A stretch of DNA of 64,000 nt from Bacillota bacterium (lineage in GTDB: Bacteria > Bacillota > Clostridia > Lachnospirales > Lachnospiraceae), in assembly GCA_023392615.1 (NCBI GenBank), contig JAEVYT010000030.1, forward strand, positions 1 to 64,000. Direction: 5' to 3'. Below, piece after piece: positions 17,496-26,614 of this stretch. Within the stretch, counting starts at the first letter, position 1, and every line of letters begins with the position of its first letter. The notes beneath the pieces are model-generated. The model had not been told where the DNA came from. It saw nothing but the letters and a program-made list of their open reading frames with translations, and searched no databases. A program made the position numbers and the translations under genes.

Positions 17496-17541
17496 AATTT
17501 CATAATGAACTTCCCCTGGAAGGAAAGTTCATTATGAAATT
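17496..17541. repeat. Perfect 17-bp inverted repeat
   Basis: AATTTCATAATGAACTT and its exact inverse complement AAGTTCATTATGAAATT flank a 12-base loop. There is no T-run on the plus strand beyond ATT. It may be a terminator of the lost recombinase gene or a remnant site of the mobile element. The rest of 17405-17911 shows no gene. Confidence 0.7.
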
Positions 17542-17911
17542 ATCATCGGATTATCGAGAAGTTAGATCAAAGGACTCTGGAAAAAGCAAATATAATATGT
17601 GCTGTAGCTACTTCACACGAATTGTAATACTGATTTTCTAGTGGGTTATGTTCAATATTTATCTATTAAAGTAGATAGCTGAACAAAATAATGTATATAT
17701 TTCTATTTGGAATTAGCATCCGCTTTGAATTGTTTATTAAGAGTTCTATGGAATATATTACAAGTTTTTGATATTTCCTCTAGATAAATTTATTGGGAAT
17801 ATGTAATTCATATACCTTAACATTAGTATAAAATCTAAATGGTAATTGTTTGACATAATTATAGCGATACCATTCAAAAGCTGAGAATATAAGTATGTAA
17901 AAACTTATCGG

Positions 17912-17940
17912 TTGACCCGGCCGTATATCAGTATTATAAT
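17912..17940 (+). promoter_or_regulatory. Promoter of rex
   Basis: TTGACC, 17 bp, then TATAAT, about 95 bases before the rex start. The -10 box lies inside a palindromic motif (17927-17946) that recurs twice downstream of this gene pair. Confidence 0.7.
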
Positions 17941-17946
17941 ATCGAT
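17927..17946. promoter_or_regulatory. Candidate operator, copy 1 (over rex -10 box)
   Basis: ATCAGTATT-AT-AATATCGAT. It shares 18 of 20 bases with 19788-19807 and 16 of 20 with 20068-20087. Its position over the -10 element would suit repression of rex by whatever protein binds it. Confidence 0.5.
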
Positions 17947-18034
17947 ATTGAAAGTTCGCTTGTATTTGCTAACCAATAAACGTATGGACTTACATAACAT
18001 AGAATATTCATCCGTCCTATAGGAGGTGGAACAA

Positions 18035-18688
18035 ATGAATGAGAATGTGAAAAAACCGATTACAACACAAGCACTGAATCGTATGTCGTATTATATTCAA
18101 CAATTACGGTTATTAAAGGAACAAGGAGTGGAAACAGTATCGGCACCGAAGATAGCGACTTTGCTTCATCTGAATGAGGTGGTGGTTAGAAAGGATTTTG
18201 CTTCGGTTTATGTGAATAAAGGAAAGCCTAAGACAGGTTTTATCGTAGAGGATTTACTGGATTCGATGGAAAGTATACTGGGTTATAATAATGCGGATGA
18301 GGCTGTGATTATCGGTGCAGGATCACTTGCTCACGCGATTATGTCCCATGAAGGGTTTAAGGATTACGGGTTAAAAATCGTTGCGGCATTTGATACCAAT
18401 CCGGACATCGTAGGAACAGAGATAAACGGAGTCAGGGTTTTGCCTACGGACACCATTAGTAACCTTTGTAGGCGCATGCAGATTCATATCGGCATTATTA
18501 CCGTACCACCTTCCCAAGCACAGATTGTGTGCGATCAGTTGGTAGCGGGAGGGATACAGGGAATATGGAATTTTGCACCGGTACATTTGTCCGTGCCGGA
18601 TTATATTCTTGTACGGAATGAAAATCTTGCAGCTTCTCTTGCAGCGTTGTCAAATCATCTGAAACAGGCAATGAGAACGAGTGACTAG
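18035..18688 (+). CDS. rex: Redox-sensing transcriptional repressor Rex
   Basis: 217 residues from ATG 18035; AGGAGG ends 8 bases before it (an upstream GTG overlaps the ribosome site). N-terminal winged helix with VSAPKIATLLHLNEVVVRKDF and KTGF, then a Rossmann domain that reads NADH/NAD+. The dinucleotide loop is GAGSLA rather than the usual GxGxxG, with Ala as third residue, which may alter NADH affinity. The C-terminal swapped helix ends ALSNHLKQAM. Rex represses fermentative genes when NADH is low. A good Rex site precedes the alcohol dehydrogenase at 20221. A LysR gene follows after 27 bases. Confidence 0.93.
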   Translation: MNENVKKPITTQALNRMSYYIQQLRLLKEQGVETVSAPKIATLLHLNEVVVRKDFASVYVNKGKPKTGFIVEDLLDSMESILGYNNADEAVIIGAGSLAHAIMSHEGFKDYGLKIVAAFDTNPDIVGTEINGVRVLPTDTISNLCRRMQIHIGIITVPPSQAQIVCDQLVAGGIQGIWNFAPVHLSVPDYILVRNENLAASLAALSNHLKQAMRTSD

Positions 18689-18715
18689 AGTGAATGATAG
18701 AAAGATGGGTTAACA

Positions 18716-19651
18716 ATGAATACACAACATTTAAAATATGTTATAGAGGTAGAGAGAACAAGCTCTATCTCCCATGCGGCTGAAAATTTATACATGGGAC
18801 AACCAAGCTTAAGTAAAGCTATCAAGGAACTGGAAGATTCCCTCGGCTTTACTATTTTTGAACGTACCTCTAAGGGGGTAACGCCCACGCAAAAGGGTAC
18901 TAAATTCTTATCCTACGCCAGAAATGTATTAAATCAAATAGATATGATGGAATCTTTATCTGATGAGGTGGATTCAGATATGCAGAACTTTAATATATCG
19001 ATTCCGAGAGGAAGTTATATTGCAGATGCAATAACGAATTTTATTTTGGAACTCGATAGTTCAACCGGAATTCATGTCAATGTACAGGAGACGAATTCGT
19101 TGCAAGTAGTCAGTAATATTTTTGATGGTCCTTTCAATCTGGGTATTATAAGGTACCAGACAGAGTACGAGAATTATTTTGTGGACTATCTGAATGAAAA
19201 ACAGCTTCGTTTCGAACAAATCTGGGAATTTGATTATCTCGCATTGATGTCTGTGAATCATCCTCTGGCGAAAAAAGATCATGTTGATTTTAAGGAACTC
19301 AAAAAATATACCGAAGTGACACATGGAGATACCTCGATTCCTTATATATTACCGAATAATAGTCGGGCCGATGCACCCTCAAAGAATGCCAAGGCGATTT
19401 ATGTATATGATCGCGGAAGTCAATTTGATATTCTTTCGGAAGTTCCCACCTCCTATATGTGGGTATCACCTGTTCCGGATAAATGGCTTAAGCGTTATCA
19501 GCTTGTTCAACGAAGATGTGTAGTGGATAATAATCGGTATAAGGACGTATTCATCTATCCTAAGAATTATAAGCTGACCGAATTAGATCGTCGATTTATT
19601 GATTTGTTATCGGAAGCGAAGAATGAAGTATCCTTTCGGGAATATCATTAA
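18716..19651 (+). CDS. LysR family transcriptional regulator
   Basis: 311 residues. Typical N-terminal helix-turn-helix: HLKYVIEVERTSSISHAAENLYMGQPSLSKAIKELEDSLG followed by FERTSKGVTPTQKG (quoted in two parts: HLKYVIEVERTSSISHAAEN and LYMGQPSLSKAIKELEDSLG). The rest is a substrate-binding domain of two lobes. It lies directly after rex and ahead of the alcohol dehydrogenase. The palindromes at 19788 and 20068 on its downstream side are possible targets. The ligand cannot be told. Confidence 0.9.
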   Translation: MNTQHLKYVIEVERTSSISHAAENLYMGQPSLSKAIKELEDSLGFTIFERTSKGVTPTQKGTKFLSYARNVLNQIDMMESLSDEVDSDMQNFNISIPRGSYIADAITNFILELDSSTGIHVNVQETNSLQVVSNIFDGPFNLGIIRYQTEYENYFVDYLNEKQLRFEQIWEFDYLALMSVNHPLAKKDHVDFKELKKYTEVTHGDTSIPYILPNNSRADAPSKNAKAIYVYDRGSQFDILSEVPTSYMWVSPVPDKWLKRYQLVQRRCVVDNNRYKDVFIYPKNYKLTELDRRFIDLLSEAKNEVSFREYH

Positions 19652-19787
19652 TATGTATTTCTCTGATAGAAGTATGATCTGTATGTAAGGTATTCTCGGT
19701 TTTATAAATTTTACAAAATCACAATCAGCTATTATATGTATATTAGAATTAATTTACTTGTTATATTAGAATTATTTAATTTGCTAT

Positions 19788-19807
19788 ATCAGTATTGGAA
19801 TATCGAT
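19788..19807. promoter_or_regulatory. Candidate operator, copy 2
   Basis: ATCAGTATT-GG-AATATCGAT, the same motif as at 17927 and 20068. It lies 136 bases past the LysR gene. The rest of 19652-20057 is AT-rich with no other feature seen. Confidence 0.45.
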
Positions 19808-20057
19808 ATAACAATATCGAATATATAATAAGAAATGTTTGGTAAAGAAAATGGAAAATAAAAGAATCGCCACAAGATAAATTAGAGTATATAGTAATTT
19901 GAAGCATTTTATCTAGATGATTATAAAAATAGCCTATTATAAGGTATCTGAGCGTTTGAATACTGGATGAAATCCTTTGAGTTTGGCTGCTATCAAGCTT
20001 TCTATTATGTGTCAATCCAAGAATTATATGTTACCATCGTATCCAACAAAACCATAG

Positions 20058-20097
20058 AAATCCGTATATCGATATTGGAATATCGATATACGGATTT
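20058..20097. terminator. Perfect 19-bp palindrome containing operator copy 3
   Basis: AAATCCGTATATCGATATT and its exact inverse are separated by only GG and end with TTT. It can act as a bidirectional terminator between the LysR and alcohol dehydrogenase genes. Its middle, 20068-20087 (ATCGATATT-GG-AATATCGAT), is the third copy of the motif seen at 17927 and 19788. Confidence 0.65.
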
Positions 20098-20121
20098 TGC
20101 ATTTCACATCCCACAAAAAGA

Positions 20122-20139
20122 TTGTTAAAATATAAACAA
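20122..20139. promoter_or_regulatory. Rex operator upstream of the alcohol dehydrogenase
   Basis: TTGTTAA-AATA-TAAACAA. The clostridial Rex consensus is TTGTTAA-N4-TTAACAA, so 13 of 14 specified bases agree. It lies 81 bases before the adh start codon. This is the only good full-length Rex site I found in the window. Confidence 0.8.
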
Positions 20140-20220
20140 TCCAAACGACAACATTTGGTGGTACTTTAGAAGTCATCGTCTGTGGGCGAAAACATCACAT
20201 ATTATAAAGGAGATTGAACT

Positions 20221-21396
20221 ATGGCTAGATTTACATTACCGAGAGATCTTTATCATGGCAAGGGTTCACTGGAGTCATTAAAGACATTAACAGGAACAAA
20301 AGCAATTGTAGTAGTAGGTGGAGGAAGCATGAAACGCTTCGGCTTCTTAGATAAAGTAGTTACTAATTTGGAAGAGGCAGGCATGCAGGTGCAGTTATTT
20401 GAAGGCGTTGAGCCAGATCCTTCTGTGGAGACAGTTATGAAGGGTGCGGAGGCGATGAAAGACTTTGAGCCGGATTGGATTGTTGCAATCGGCGGAGGAT
20501 CTCCGATTGATGCTGCAAAGGCAATGTGGGCATTTTATGAATACCCTGAGACGACCTTTGATGAGCTTTGTATTCCATTTAATTTTCCAACACTTCGTAC
20601 CAAAGCAAAGTTCTGTGCAATTCCATCAACCTCAGGAACTGCAACAGAAGTAACAGCATTCTCTGTTATTACTGATTATGCGAAGGGTGTAAAATATCCT
20701 TTAGCTGATTTTAATATAACTCCAGACGTAGCAATTGTTGATCCGGAATTGGCAGAAACTATGCCGAAAAAACTTACCGCACATACCGGTATGGATGCAA
20801 TGACTCATGCAGTAGAAGCATATGTATCCACATTAAATAGTGATTACACCGATCCGCTTGCGCTACACGCAATCAAGATGATTAGTGAGAATCTCTTAAA
20901 ATCCTATGAAGGTGATATGGAAGCCCGTGCCAAGATGCATAATGCACAATGTCTTGCAGGAATGGCATTCTCCAATGCGCTCTTAGGTATCGTTCACTCC
21001 ATCGCTCATAAGACTGGTGCTGCATATTCCGGCGGACATATCGTACATGGTTGTGCAAATGCGATGTACCTTCCAAAGGTTATAAAGTATAATGCTGTGG
21101 ATAAGACAGCAGATGAAAGATATTCTGAGATTGCTGCATTCTTGGGACTTGAGCGCAGTACAGATGCTTTGATCAAACATATTAATGAGATGAATAGAGC
21201 TTTAGATATACCAACCTGTATCAAAGATTATGAGGGTGGAATCATAGATGAAAAGGAATTCCTTGAGAAACTTCCTAAGGTAGCAGAACTGGCTGTTGGC
21301 GATGCATGCACCGGTTCTAATCCAAGAGCAATTACCCCTGAGGTAATGGAGAAATTATTGTATTGTTGTTATTACGATACAGAAGTAGCTTTCTAA
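20221..21396 (+). CDS. Iron-containing alcohol dehydrogenase
   Basis: 391 residues, group III alcohol dehydrogenase. It should reduce acetaldehyde or other short aldehydes with NAD(P)H. Seen: nucleotide-binding GGGS and AIGGGSPIDAAKAMW, PSTSGTATEVTAFSVI, and the iron ligands in GMDAMTHAVEAY, HSIAHKTGA and HIVHGCANA. Start supported by AAGGAG 8 bases upstream. Controlled most probably by Rex through the site at 20122, so induced when NADH rises. It stands alone between a palindrome and a terminator, and is likely a main route of ethanol formation. A second, more distant paralogue lies at 59996. Confidence 0.95.
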   Translation: MARFTLPRDLYHGKGSLESLKTLTGTKAIVVVGGGSMKRFGFLDKVVTNLEEAGMQVQLFEGVEPDPSVETVMKGAEAMKDFEPDWIVAIGGGSPIDAAKAMWAFYEYPETTFDELCIPFNFPTLRTKAKFCAIPSTSGTATEVTAFSVITDYAKGVKYPLADFNITPDVAIVDPELAETMPKKLTAHTGMDAMTHAVEAYVSTLNSDYTDPLALHAIKMISENLLKSYEGDMEARAKMHNAQCLAGMAFSNALLGIVHSIAHKTGAAYSGGHIVHGCANAMYLPKVIKYNAVDKTADERYSEIAAFLGLERSTDALIKHINEMNRALDIPTCIKDYEGGIIDEKEFLEKLPKVAELAVGDACTGSNPRAITPEVMEKLLYCCYYDTEVAF

Positions 21397-21452
21397 TCCA
21401 TAACTGCTAGATTGTGTCGCCACGCAAGAAAAGTTATCGGTTTGAAATATAA

Positions 21453-21488
21453 AAGGCTGTAGCTGTCAAAGGCCGCAGCCCTTTTTTT
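21453..21488 (+). terminator. Terminator of the alcohol dehydrogenase gene
   Basis: AAGGCTGT and GCAGCCCTT pair with one G-T, inner GC/GC after an A-C mismatch, followed by seven T. Confidence 0.8.
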
Positions 21489-21570
21489 GCAACAAATAGT
21501 TGAGACATCGTATGCACTACCCAGTTTCTTGATCAATAAGACTCATAGGGTAAATGCATTGGAGGGATTT

Positions 21571-22413
21571 ATGTATAAAATAGTAAAGAAAGAAATATTG
21601 AATTCAACAGTTACCTTAATGGAGATTGAAGCTCCGATGGTAGCAAAGAAGGCGGAACCCGGTCAGTTTATTATATTAAGGACGGATGAGAACGGCGAGA
21701 GAATCCCGCTAACCATCGCTGATTTTGATTGTGTTGGAGGAACGGTAACGATTATATTCCAGGTTGTTGGTGCAACCACGGAAGAATTAAACTATAAGAA
21801 AGTAGGAGATTATCTCGAGGACTTTGTTGGCCCTCTTGGAAGAGCTACCGAAACAGAAGGTAAGAAAAAGGTAGCGGTAGTAGGCGGTGGCGTCGGATGC
21901 GCCATAGCATATCCGGTGGTTAAAAAATTCCACGAACAGGGAGCGGAAGTACATGCGATTGTAGGCTTTCGTAATAAAGAGCTTATTATACTGGAAGAGG
22001 AATTTAAGAACAATAGTTCAAAGTTCATATTGATGACAGATGATGGAAGCTGTGGAGAAAAGGGTCTTGTAACCAACGCATTAAAGGATCTTTTGGATAG
22101 CGGAGAAAAATACGACGAAGTCATTACAATTGGACCTCTTATAATGATGAAGTTTGTAAGTAATCTTACCAGGGAATATAATGTGAAAACAATCGCCAGC
22201 ATGAATCCGGTTATGATTGATGGAACCGGTATGTGTGGAGGTTGCCGTTTAACAGTTGGTGGTGAGATCAAATTTGCTTGTGTGGATGGACCGGAATTTG
22301 ATGGACATAAAGTTGATTTTGAGGAAGCAATCGCAAGATCTGCGATGTACCGAGAATTTGAAGTGAGAGTACATGAGGAAACTTGCAATCTCTTGAAAGA
22401 AGAGGTGAAGTAG
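21571..22413 (+). CDS. nfnA: NfnA: NADH-dependent ferredoxin:NADP+ oxidoreductase, small subunit
   Basis: 280 residues from ATG 21571, preceded by GGAGGG; the longer in-frame start at 21487 would run through the adh terminator. Ferredoxin-NADP reductase fold: FAD-binding PGQFIILRTDENGERIPLTI, NAD-binding VAVVGGGVGCA, and a C-terminal [2Fe-2S] site with MCGGC and FAC. With NfnB it forms the cytoplasmic complex that couples NADH and reduced ferredoxin to two NADPH by flavin-based electron bifurcation. One base separates it from nfnB. The same fold serves in sulfide dehydrogenase, but the pair order favours Nfn. Confidence 0.93.
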   Translation: MYKIVKKEILNSTVTLMEIEAPMVAKKAEPGQFIILRTDENGERIPLTIADFDCVGGTVTIIFQVVGATTEELNYKKVGDYLEDFVGPLGRATETEGKKKVAVVGGGVGCAIAYPVVKKFHEQGAEVHAIVGFRNKELIILEEEFKNNSSKFILMTDDGSCGEKGLVTNALKDLLDSGEKYDEVITIGPLIMMKFVSNLTREYNVKTIASMNPVMIDGTGMCGGCRLTVGGEIKFACVDGPEFDGHKVDFEEAIARSAMYREFEVRVHEETCNLLKEEVK

Positions 22414-22414
22414 T

Positions 22415-23803
22415 ATGGCCCTAAATATGTCTTTATATAAAAATGAAATGGCACTTCAGGAAGCGGAAGTAAGAAATAAAAACTTTCTTGAAGTGGCATT
22501 AGGATATACCAAGGAGCAGGCATTGGATGAAGCTGCGCGCTGCTTAAACTGTAAACACAAACCATGTGTGAGCGGTTGCCCTGTGCAAATTGACATTCCT
22601 GCCTTTATACAGAAGGTTGCAGCAGGTGAGTTTGAGGAAGCTTATCAAATCATATCCAAAGACAGTTCCCTTCCCGCTGTTTGCGGCAGAGTCTGCCCAC
22701 AGGAATCCCAATGTGAATCCAAATGTGTCAGAGGGTTAAAAGGAGAAGCTGTGGCAATCGGTCGATTAGAACGATTTGTGGCAGATTACCATAATCAGAA
22801 TTGTGAAGATATTCCGGGAAAGCCTCAGAGCAACGGACACAAGGTAGCAGTAATCGGTTCCGGCCCTTCCGGCCTGGCATGTGCGGGTGATCTTGCAAGA
22901 AGAGGGTATCAGGTTACAGTATTTGAGGCCTTACATCTGGCTGGTGGAGTATTGGTATACGGAATACCGGAATTTCGACTTCCCAAGCAGATCGTAAAGA
23001 AGGAGATAGCTACGTTAAAGCATCTGGGAGTAGAAATTCAAACCAATATGGTGATCGGTAAAACGTTATCTATTGATGAATTAATGAAGGAATATGGTTA
23101 TGAAGCGGTATTCATTGGATCAGGGGCAGGTCTTCCGAATTTTATGAATATCAGCGGTGAGAATCTAAAAGGGGTTTATTCTGCAAATGAATTCCTCACA
23201 AGAATCAATCTGATGAAGGCCTATGAAGAAGGTGCAAATACCCCGATTCAAAAAGGAAGTAAGGTTGCTGTAGTCGGAGGCGGAAATGTTGCAATGGACG
23301 CGGCTCGCTGTGCAAAGCGACTGGGAGCAGACGTTACAATAATCTATCGACGTACCGAGAAGGAACTGCCTGCTCGTTTGGAAGAAGTGGAGCATGCAAA
23401 AGAGGAAGGAATTAATTTTATGTTTTTAACAAATCCCTTAAAGATTAATGGTGATGAAGAGGGATGGGTTTGTAATATAGAATGTCAGAGAATGGAGCTG
23501 GGTGAGGCGGATGCGTCGGGGAGACAACGGCCAATCCCGGTAAAAGGGAGCGAGTTTGAATTGGATACGGATTGTGTAATTATGTCAATCGGAACCTCGC
23601 CAAATCCTTTGATTAAAGCGACTACTACGGGTCTTGTGACACAACGATGGGGAGGAATCATTGTGAACGAAGATACGGGGCTGACCAGCAGAATCGGTGT
23701 CTATGCAGGAGGAGATGCAGTAACCGGTGCCGCTACGGTCATTCTGGCAATGGGAGCGGGAAAGACGGCTGCCGCAGCAATTGATCAGTACTTATCCGTT
23801 TAA
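22415..23803 (+). CDS. nfnB: NfnB: bifurcating large subunit (GltD-like)
   Basis: 462 residues, like the small subunit of glutamate synthase. N-terminal double [4Fe-4S] region with CLNCKHKPCVSGCP and CGRVCPQESQCESKC, then a FAD site (VAVIGSGPSGLACAGDLARR), an NADPH site (VAVVGGGNVAMDAARCAKRL) and the closing GVYAGGDAVTGAATVILAMG. It carries the bifurcating FAD of the NfnAB complex. Starts one base after the nfnA stop. No large glutamate synthase subunit is nearby, which supports Nfn over glutamate synthesis. Confidence 0.93.
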   Translation: MALNMSLYKNEMALQEAEVRNKNFLEVALGYTKEQALDEAARCLNCKHKPCVSGCPVQIDIPAFIQKVAAGEFEEAYQIISKDSSLPAVCGRVCPQESQCESKCVRGLKGEAVAIGRLERFVADYHNQNCEDIPGKPQSNGHKVAVIGSGPSGLACAGDLARRGYQVTVFEALHLAGGVLVYGIPEFRLPKQIVKKEIATLKHLGVEIQTNMVIGKTLSIDELMKEYGYEAVFIGSGAGLPNFMNISGENLKGVYSANEFLTRINLMKAYEEGANTPIQKGSKVAVVGGGNVAMDAARCAKRLGADVTIIYRRTEKELPARLEEVEHAKEEGINFMFLTNPLKINGDEEGWVCNIECQRMELGEADASGRQRPIPVKGSEFELDTDCVIMSIGTSPNPLIKATTTGLVTQRWGGIIVNEDTGLTSRIGVYAGGDAVTGAATVILAMGAGKTAAAAIDQYLSV

Positions 23804-23920
23804 CAAAAGAAATGTGTAGTATTAGTGTTGAGTTAGTGAATGAAGGGATTAAACGGGTAGGTACGATATAATAATTATATAAATTATAGTTTGAGGAAAA
23901 GAGAAAAGACTAGAAGATAG

Positions 23921-23967
23921 AAAAGATGTTGCATCACAAACTTAGTTTTGTGTTGCAACATCTTTTT
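23921..23967 (+). terminator. Terminator of nfnAB
   Basis: AAAAGATGTTGCA pairs with TGCAACATCTTTTT, and CACAAA with TTTGTG continues the stem. The T-run is good. Confidence 0.85.
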
Positions 23968-24060
23968 GTTAACCAATCATTCCTTAGCTTGAAAGAAGGG
24001 ATTTGCTATAACCGGATGAGGAGGAACGATGATAAAGTAGACCTTCTCAGTGAATTCAGC

Positions 24061-25209
24061 CTATAACTCCGAGAATATATTGTTTATCGTATCAACAGGG
24101 AGTACGAGAGCGAAGCGAACATATCCTTCACCCAGAATACCGAAGCTACTACCCGGTGTACATAATATACCGGTTTTGTGAAAGAGCTTCTTACAATAAT
24201 CAATGGAATCTGTATAACCGCTTGGAATGCGAGCCCATACAAACATGGAACCGGCAGATTTGGTAACTTGCATTCCGAGCGTTTCAAGTCCTTCGCATAG
24301 AGCGTCTCTCCTGCGTTCGTATTCCTTGCAATTCACAGCGACGCTATCTTGAGGACCATTCAATGCAGCGATAGCAGCCTTTTGTACTAAATAACTGGTT
24401 CCATAATCGAATTGGGAACGAATTGTTTTGAATTTATGTATAATTTCTGCATTACCAAGTAGGAATGAGATTCGGATTCCGGTGATATTATAGGTTTTCG
24501 ATAGGGAATTGAATTCTACACCCACTTCCTTTGCATTCGGGAAGCTTAAGAACGAGATACCCTTCGCTCCGTCATAGATAATCTCTGAGTAGGCATTATC
24601 ATGTACAATTACAATTTCATACTTCTTTGCATATGCAATTAACTCTTCATAAAAGGAAGCTGGAGCGGTTGCGCATACGGGATTAGCGGGATAGGATACA
24701 ATCATCAGTTTCGCTTTTTTTGCCACCTCTTCAGAGATTGAAGAAAAATCAGGAAGATAGTTATTCTCTGGTAGAAGTTCGTAATACTCTATCTTAGCGC
24801 CGGATAGATAAGGGCCAATCTCAAAGATAGGGTATCCTGGGTTTGGCACCAATACAGTGTCTCCATAATTACATAGCGCCAGTCCAATATGCGTCATACC
24901 TTCTTGGGTTCCACTAACAGAGGTGATTTCCTGTGAAGTCAGAGAAACCTGATATCTTCTCTGATACCAACTGATAACGGATTCGATTAACTCAGGTGAA
25001 TCGCCTAAGGAATATTTATAGTTTTCAGGATCAAGGGCGGCCTTTGATACTGCTTCCATGACAAAGGAATCCGGCTTGAAGTCTGGCGTTCCTACCGTGA
25101 AATTATAAACCGGCAAGCCCAACTCTTCTCGTTCTTTTTTATACTCATTTAAGGTATTAAATATATTGCTTCCAAAGCGATCTACTCTATTTGAAAATTC
25201 AATCTTCAT
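24061..25209 (-). CDS. Class I/II pyridoxal-phosphate aminotransferase
   Basis: 382 residues from ATG 25209 (MKIEFSNRV); AAGGAG lies 6 bases upstream. An upstream in-frame start at 25266 has no ribosome site. Fold-type I features: VLVPNPGYPIFE, the YPANPVCATA turn (family usually NP.NPT), VHDNAYSEIIYD with the PLP-binding Asp and Tyr, and the Schiff-base Lys in SLSKTYNITG. Resembles the LL-diaminopimelate/aspartate/alanine aminotransferase group; the exact amino acid cannot be set. Transcribed alone, facing nfnAB. Confidence 0.88.
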   Translation of the reverse strand: MKIEFSNRVDRFGSNIFNTLNEYKKEREELGLPVYNFTVGTPDFKPDSFVMEAVSKAALDPENYKYSLGDSPELIESVISWYQRRYQVSLTSQEITSVSGTQEGMTHIGLALCNYGDTVLVPNPGYPIFEIGPYLSGAKIEYYELLPENNYLPDFSSISEEVAKKAKLMIVSYPANPVCATAPASFYEELIAYAKKYEIVIVHDNAYSEIIYDGAKGISFLSFPNAKEVGVEFNSLSKTYNITGIRISFLLGNAEIIHKFKTIRSQFDYGTSYLVQKAAIAALNGPQDSVAVNCKEYERRRDALCEGLETLGMQVTKSAGSMFVWARIPSGYTDSIDYCKKLFHKTGILCTPGSSFGILGEGYVRFALVLPVDTINNIFSEL

Positions 25210-25419
25210 ATCATACTCCTTATTCATCGAATTAATTTGTTTTAATTTTTTCCAGTATTTATACAATACACCTGTTATAAATAAATGTCAAAAGTTCATT
25301 GAAAGCCAATGATAAATAAACTGATTACATGTAAAATATCATATATAAAACTATCATAAAGAATACTAATATGAATTTGCGTAGCAATTATTTATTCGGA
25401 ATTGATACGAAGTGTGATG

Positions 25420-25449
25420 GATGCATGTTTTATTGATGCATGTTTTATT
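25420..25449. repeat. Two perfect 15-bp tandem repeats
   Basis: GATGCATGTTTTATT occurs twice head to tail and is followed by GATG. It lies in the shared upstream region of the aminotransferase and epsC. 25523-25554 also holds an inverted repeat, ATAATATATG/CATATATTAT with a 12-base loop, which may be an operator or part of the promoter of epsC. Confidence 0.5.
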
Positions 25450-25664
25450 GATGAGTAATAGATGATAGAAGTAAAGAAGATTTGAAAATAAAATTTAGTT
25501 GATAAATTGAGGGCGTCAACGTATAATATATGAAACATATAAAACATATATTATATATTTGGGAGTTTAACGCGATGAGTTATAATAATTTGCATATATT
25601 AATAACCCGTTAGATATGAAACAATTTGTTTGGAATGTAATTAAAATAGAAGAGGTGGCCTGAC

Positions 25665-26612
25665 ATGGAGCAAAAAGTTCAAGAGATCGTAAAATTGATA
25701 ATGAATGATTATACGAAGCCAGCAGTGATTAATAAAGAAGATACGTTCAATCAGCCGAACAAAGATGATATCATATCAATATTAAAAGATTTGCAGTATA
25801 TCATATTCCCGGGATATTTTAATAATAAGATATTGAAGAGCTATCACATGGAGTATCAGCTTGGAGCAGTAATTGAGGATGTCACCTATCAATTAAATAA
25901 GCAAATAGGTTTCGCACTTCGATATAATCCGGTTTATACAGAGGCAAAAAAAGAGGATATCGATGCAGTTTCAGAGGAGCTGACGATCTCTTTTATGAAG
26001 AAAATACCTACAATTCGTGATTATCTTGAAACAGATGTGGAAGCGGCGTATGAAGGAGATCCAGCAGCATATAGCAAGGATGAGATTATATTTTCCTATC
26101 CTGGTGTATATGCCGTGATGGTAAACCGTATCGCACATGAATTGTATTTGCTTGGGGTGCCGTTGATCCCTAGAATTATGACGGAATATGCTCATACGAT
26201 TACAGGGATTGATATTCATCCAGGAGCTACGATTGGTACGTACTTCTTTATCGATCATGGAACCGGTATCGTAATCGGTGAGACCACCCATATTGGCAAT
26301 CATGTAAAGATATATCAAGGGGTTACGTTGGGAGCGTTATCTACAAAAGGAGGTCAGAGCTTAAAGAGCGTTAAGAGACATCCTACCATCGAGGATGGGG
26401 TAACGATCTACTCCGGTGCATCTATTCTGGGAGGAGATACAATCATCGGCCAGGAGGTTGTAATTGGAAGTAATGCATTCGTTACAAAAACCGTACCACC
26501 TAAGACAAAGGTCAGCATGAAAAATCCGGAGTTGCAGTTTAAGGCCTATGCAGGTGCAACACCGGAGGTGAAAGAGCTAAATCAGTACGATTTCTTCGAT
26601 TATATGATATAA
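25665..26612 (+). CDS. epsC: Serine O-acetyltransferase (EpsC/CysE)
   Basis: 315 residues. Makes O-acetylserine from serine and acetyl-CoA, the first step of cysteine synthesis. N-terminal helical domain, then a left-handed beta-helix of hexapeptide repeats: GIDIHPGATIGTYFFIDHGT, VIGETTHIGNHVKIYQGVTL, GGDTIIGQEVVIGSNAFV. Catalytic His residues are in DIHPG and DHGTG. The N-terminal part is longer than in E. coli CysE and matches the clostridial EpsC type. AGAGGTGG lies 5 bases before ATG. No cysteine synthase is adjacent. Confidence 0.92.
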   Translation: MEQKVQEIVKLIMNDYTKPAVINKEDTFNQPNKDDIISILKDLQYIIFPGYFNNKILKSYHMEYQLGAVIEDVTYQLNKQIGFALRYNPVYTEAKKEDIDAVSEELTISFMKKIPTIRDYLETDVEAAYEGDPAAYSKDEIIFSYPGVYAVMVNRIAHELYLLGVPLIPRIMTEYAHTITGIDIHPGATIGTYFFIDHGTGIVIGETTHIGNHVKIYQGVTLGALSTKGGQSLKSVKRHPTIEDGVTIYSGASILGGDTIIGQEVVIGSNAFVTKTVPPKTKVSMKNPELQFKAYAGATPEVKELNQYDFFDYMI

Positions 26613-26614
26613 GA

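Noticed and set aside
21810..22565. 251-residue open frame opposite nfnAB
   Set aside because: It is antisense to strongly conserved nfnA/nfnB codons and shows no recognisable domain.
25501..25664. Riboswitch or T-box before epsC
   Set aside because: No specifier stem, T-box sequence or SAM-riboswitch core is visible, only a short AT-rich inverted repeat.
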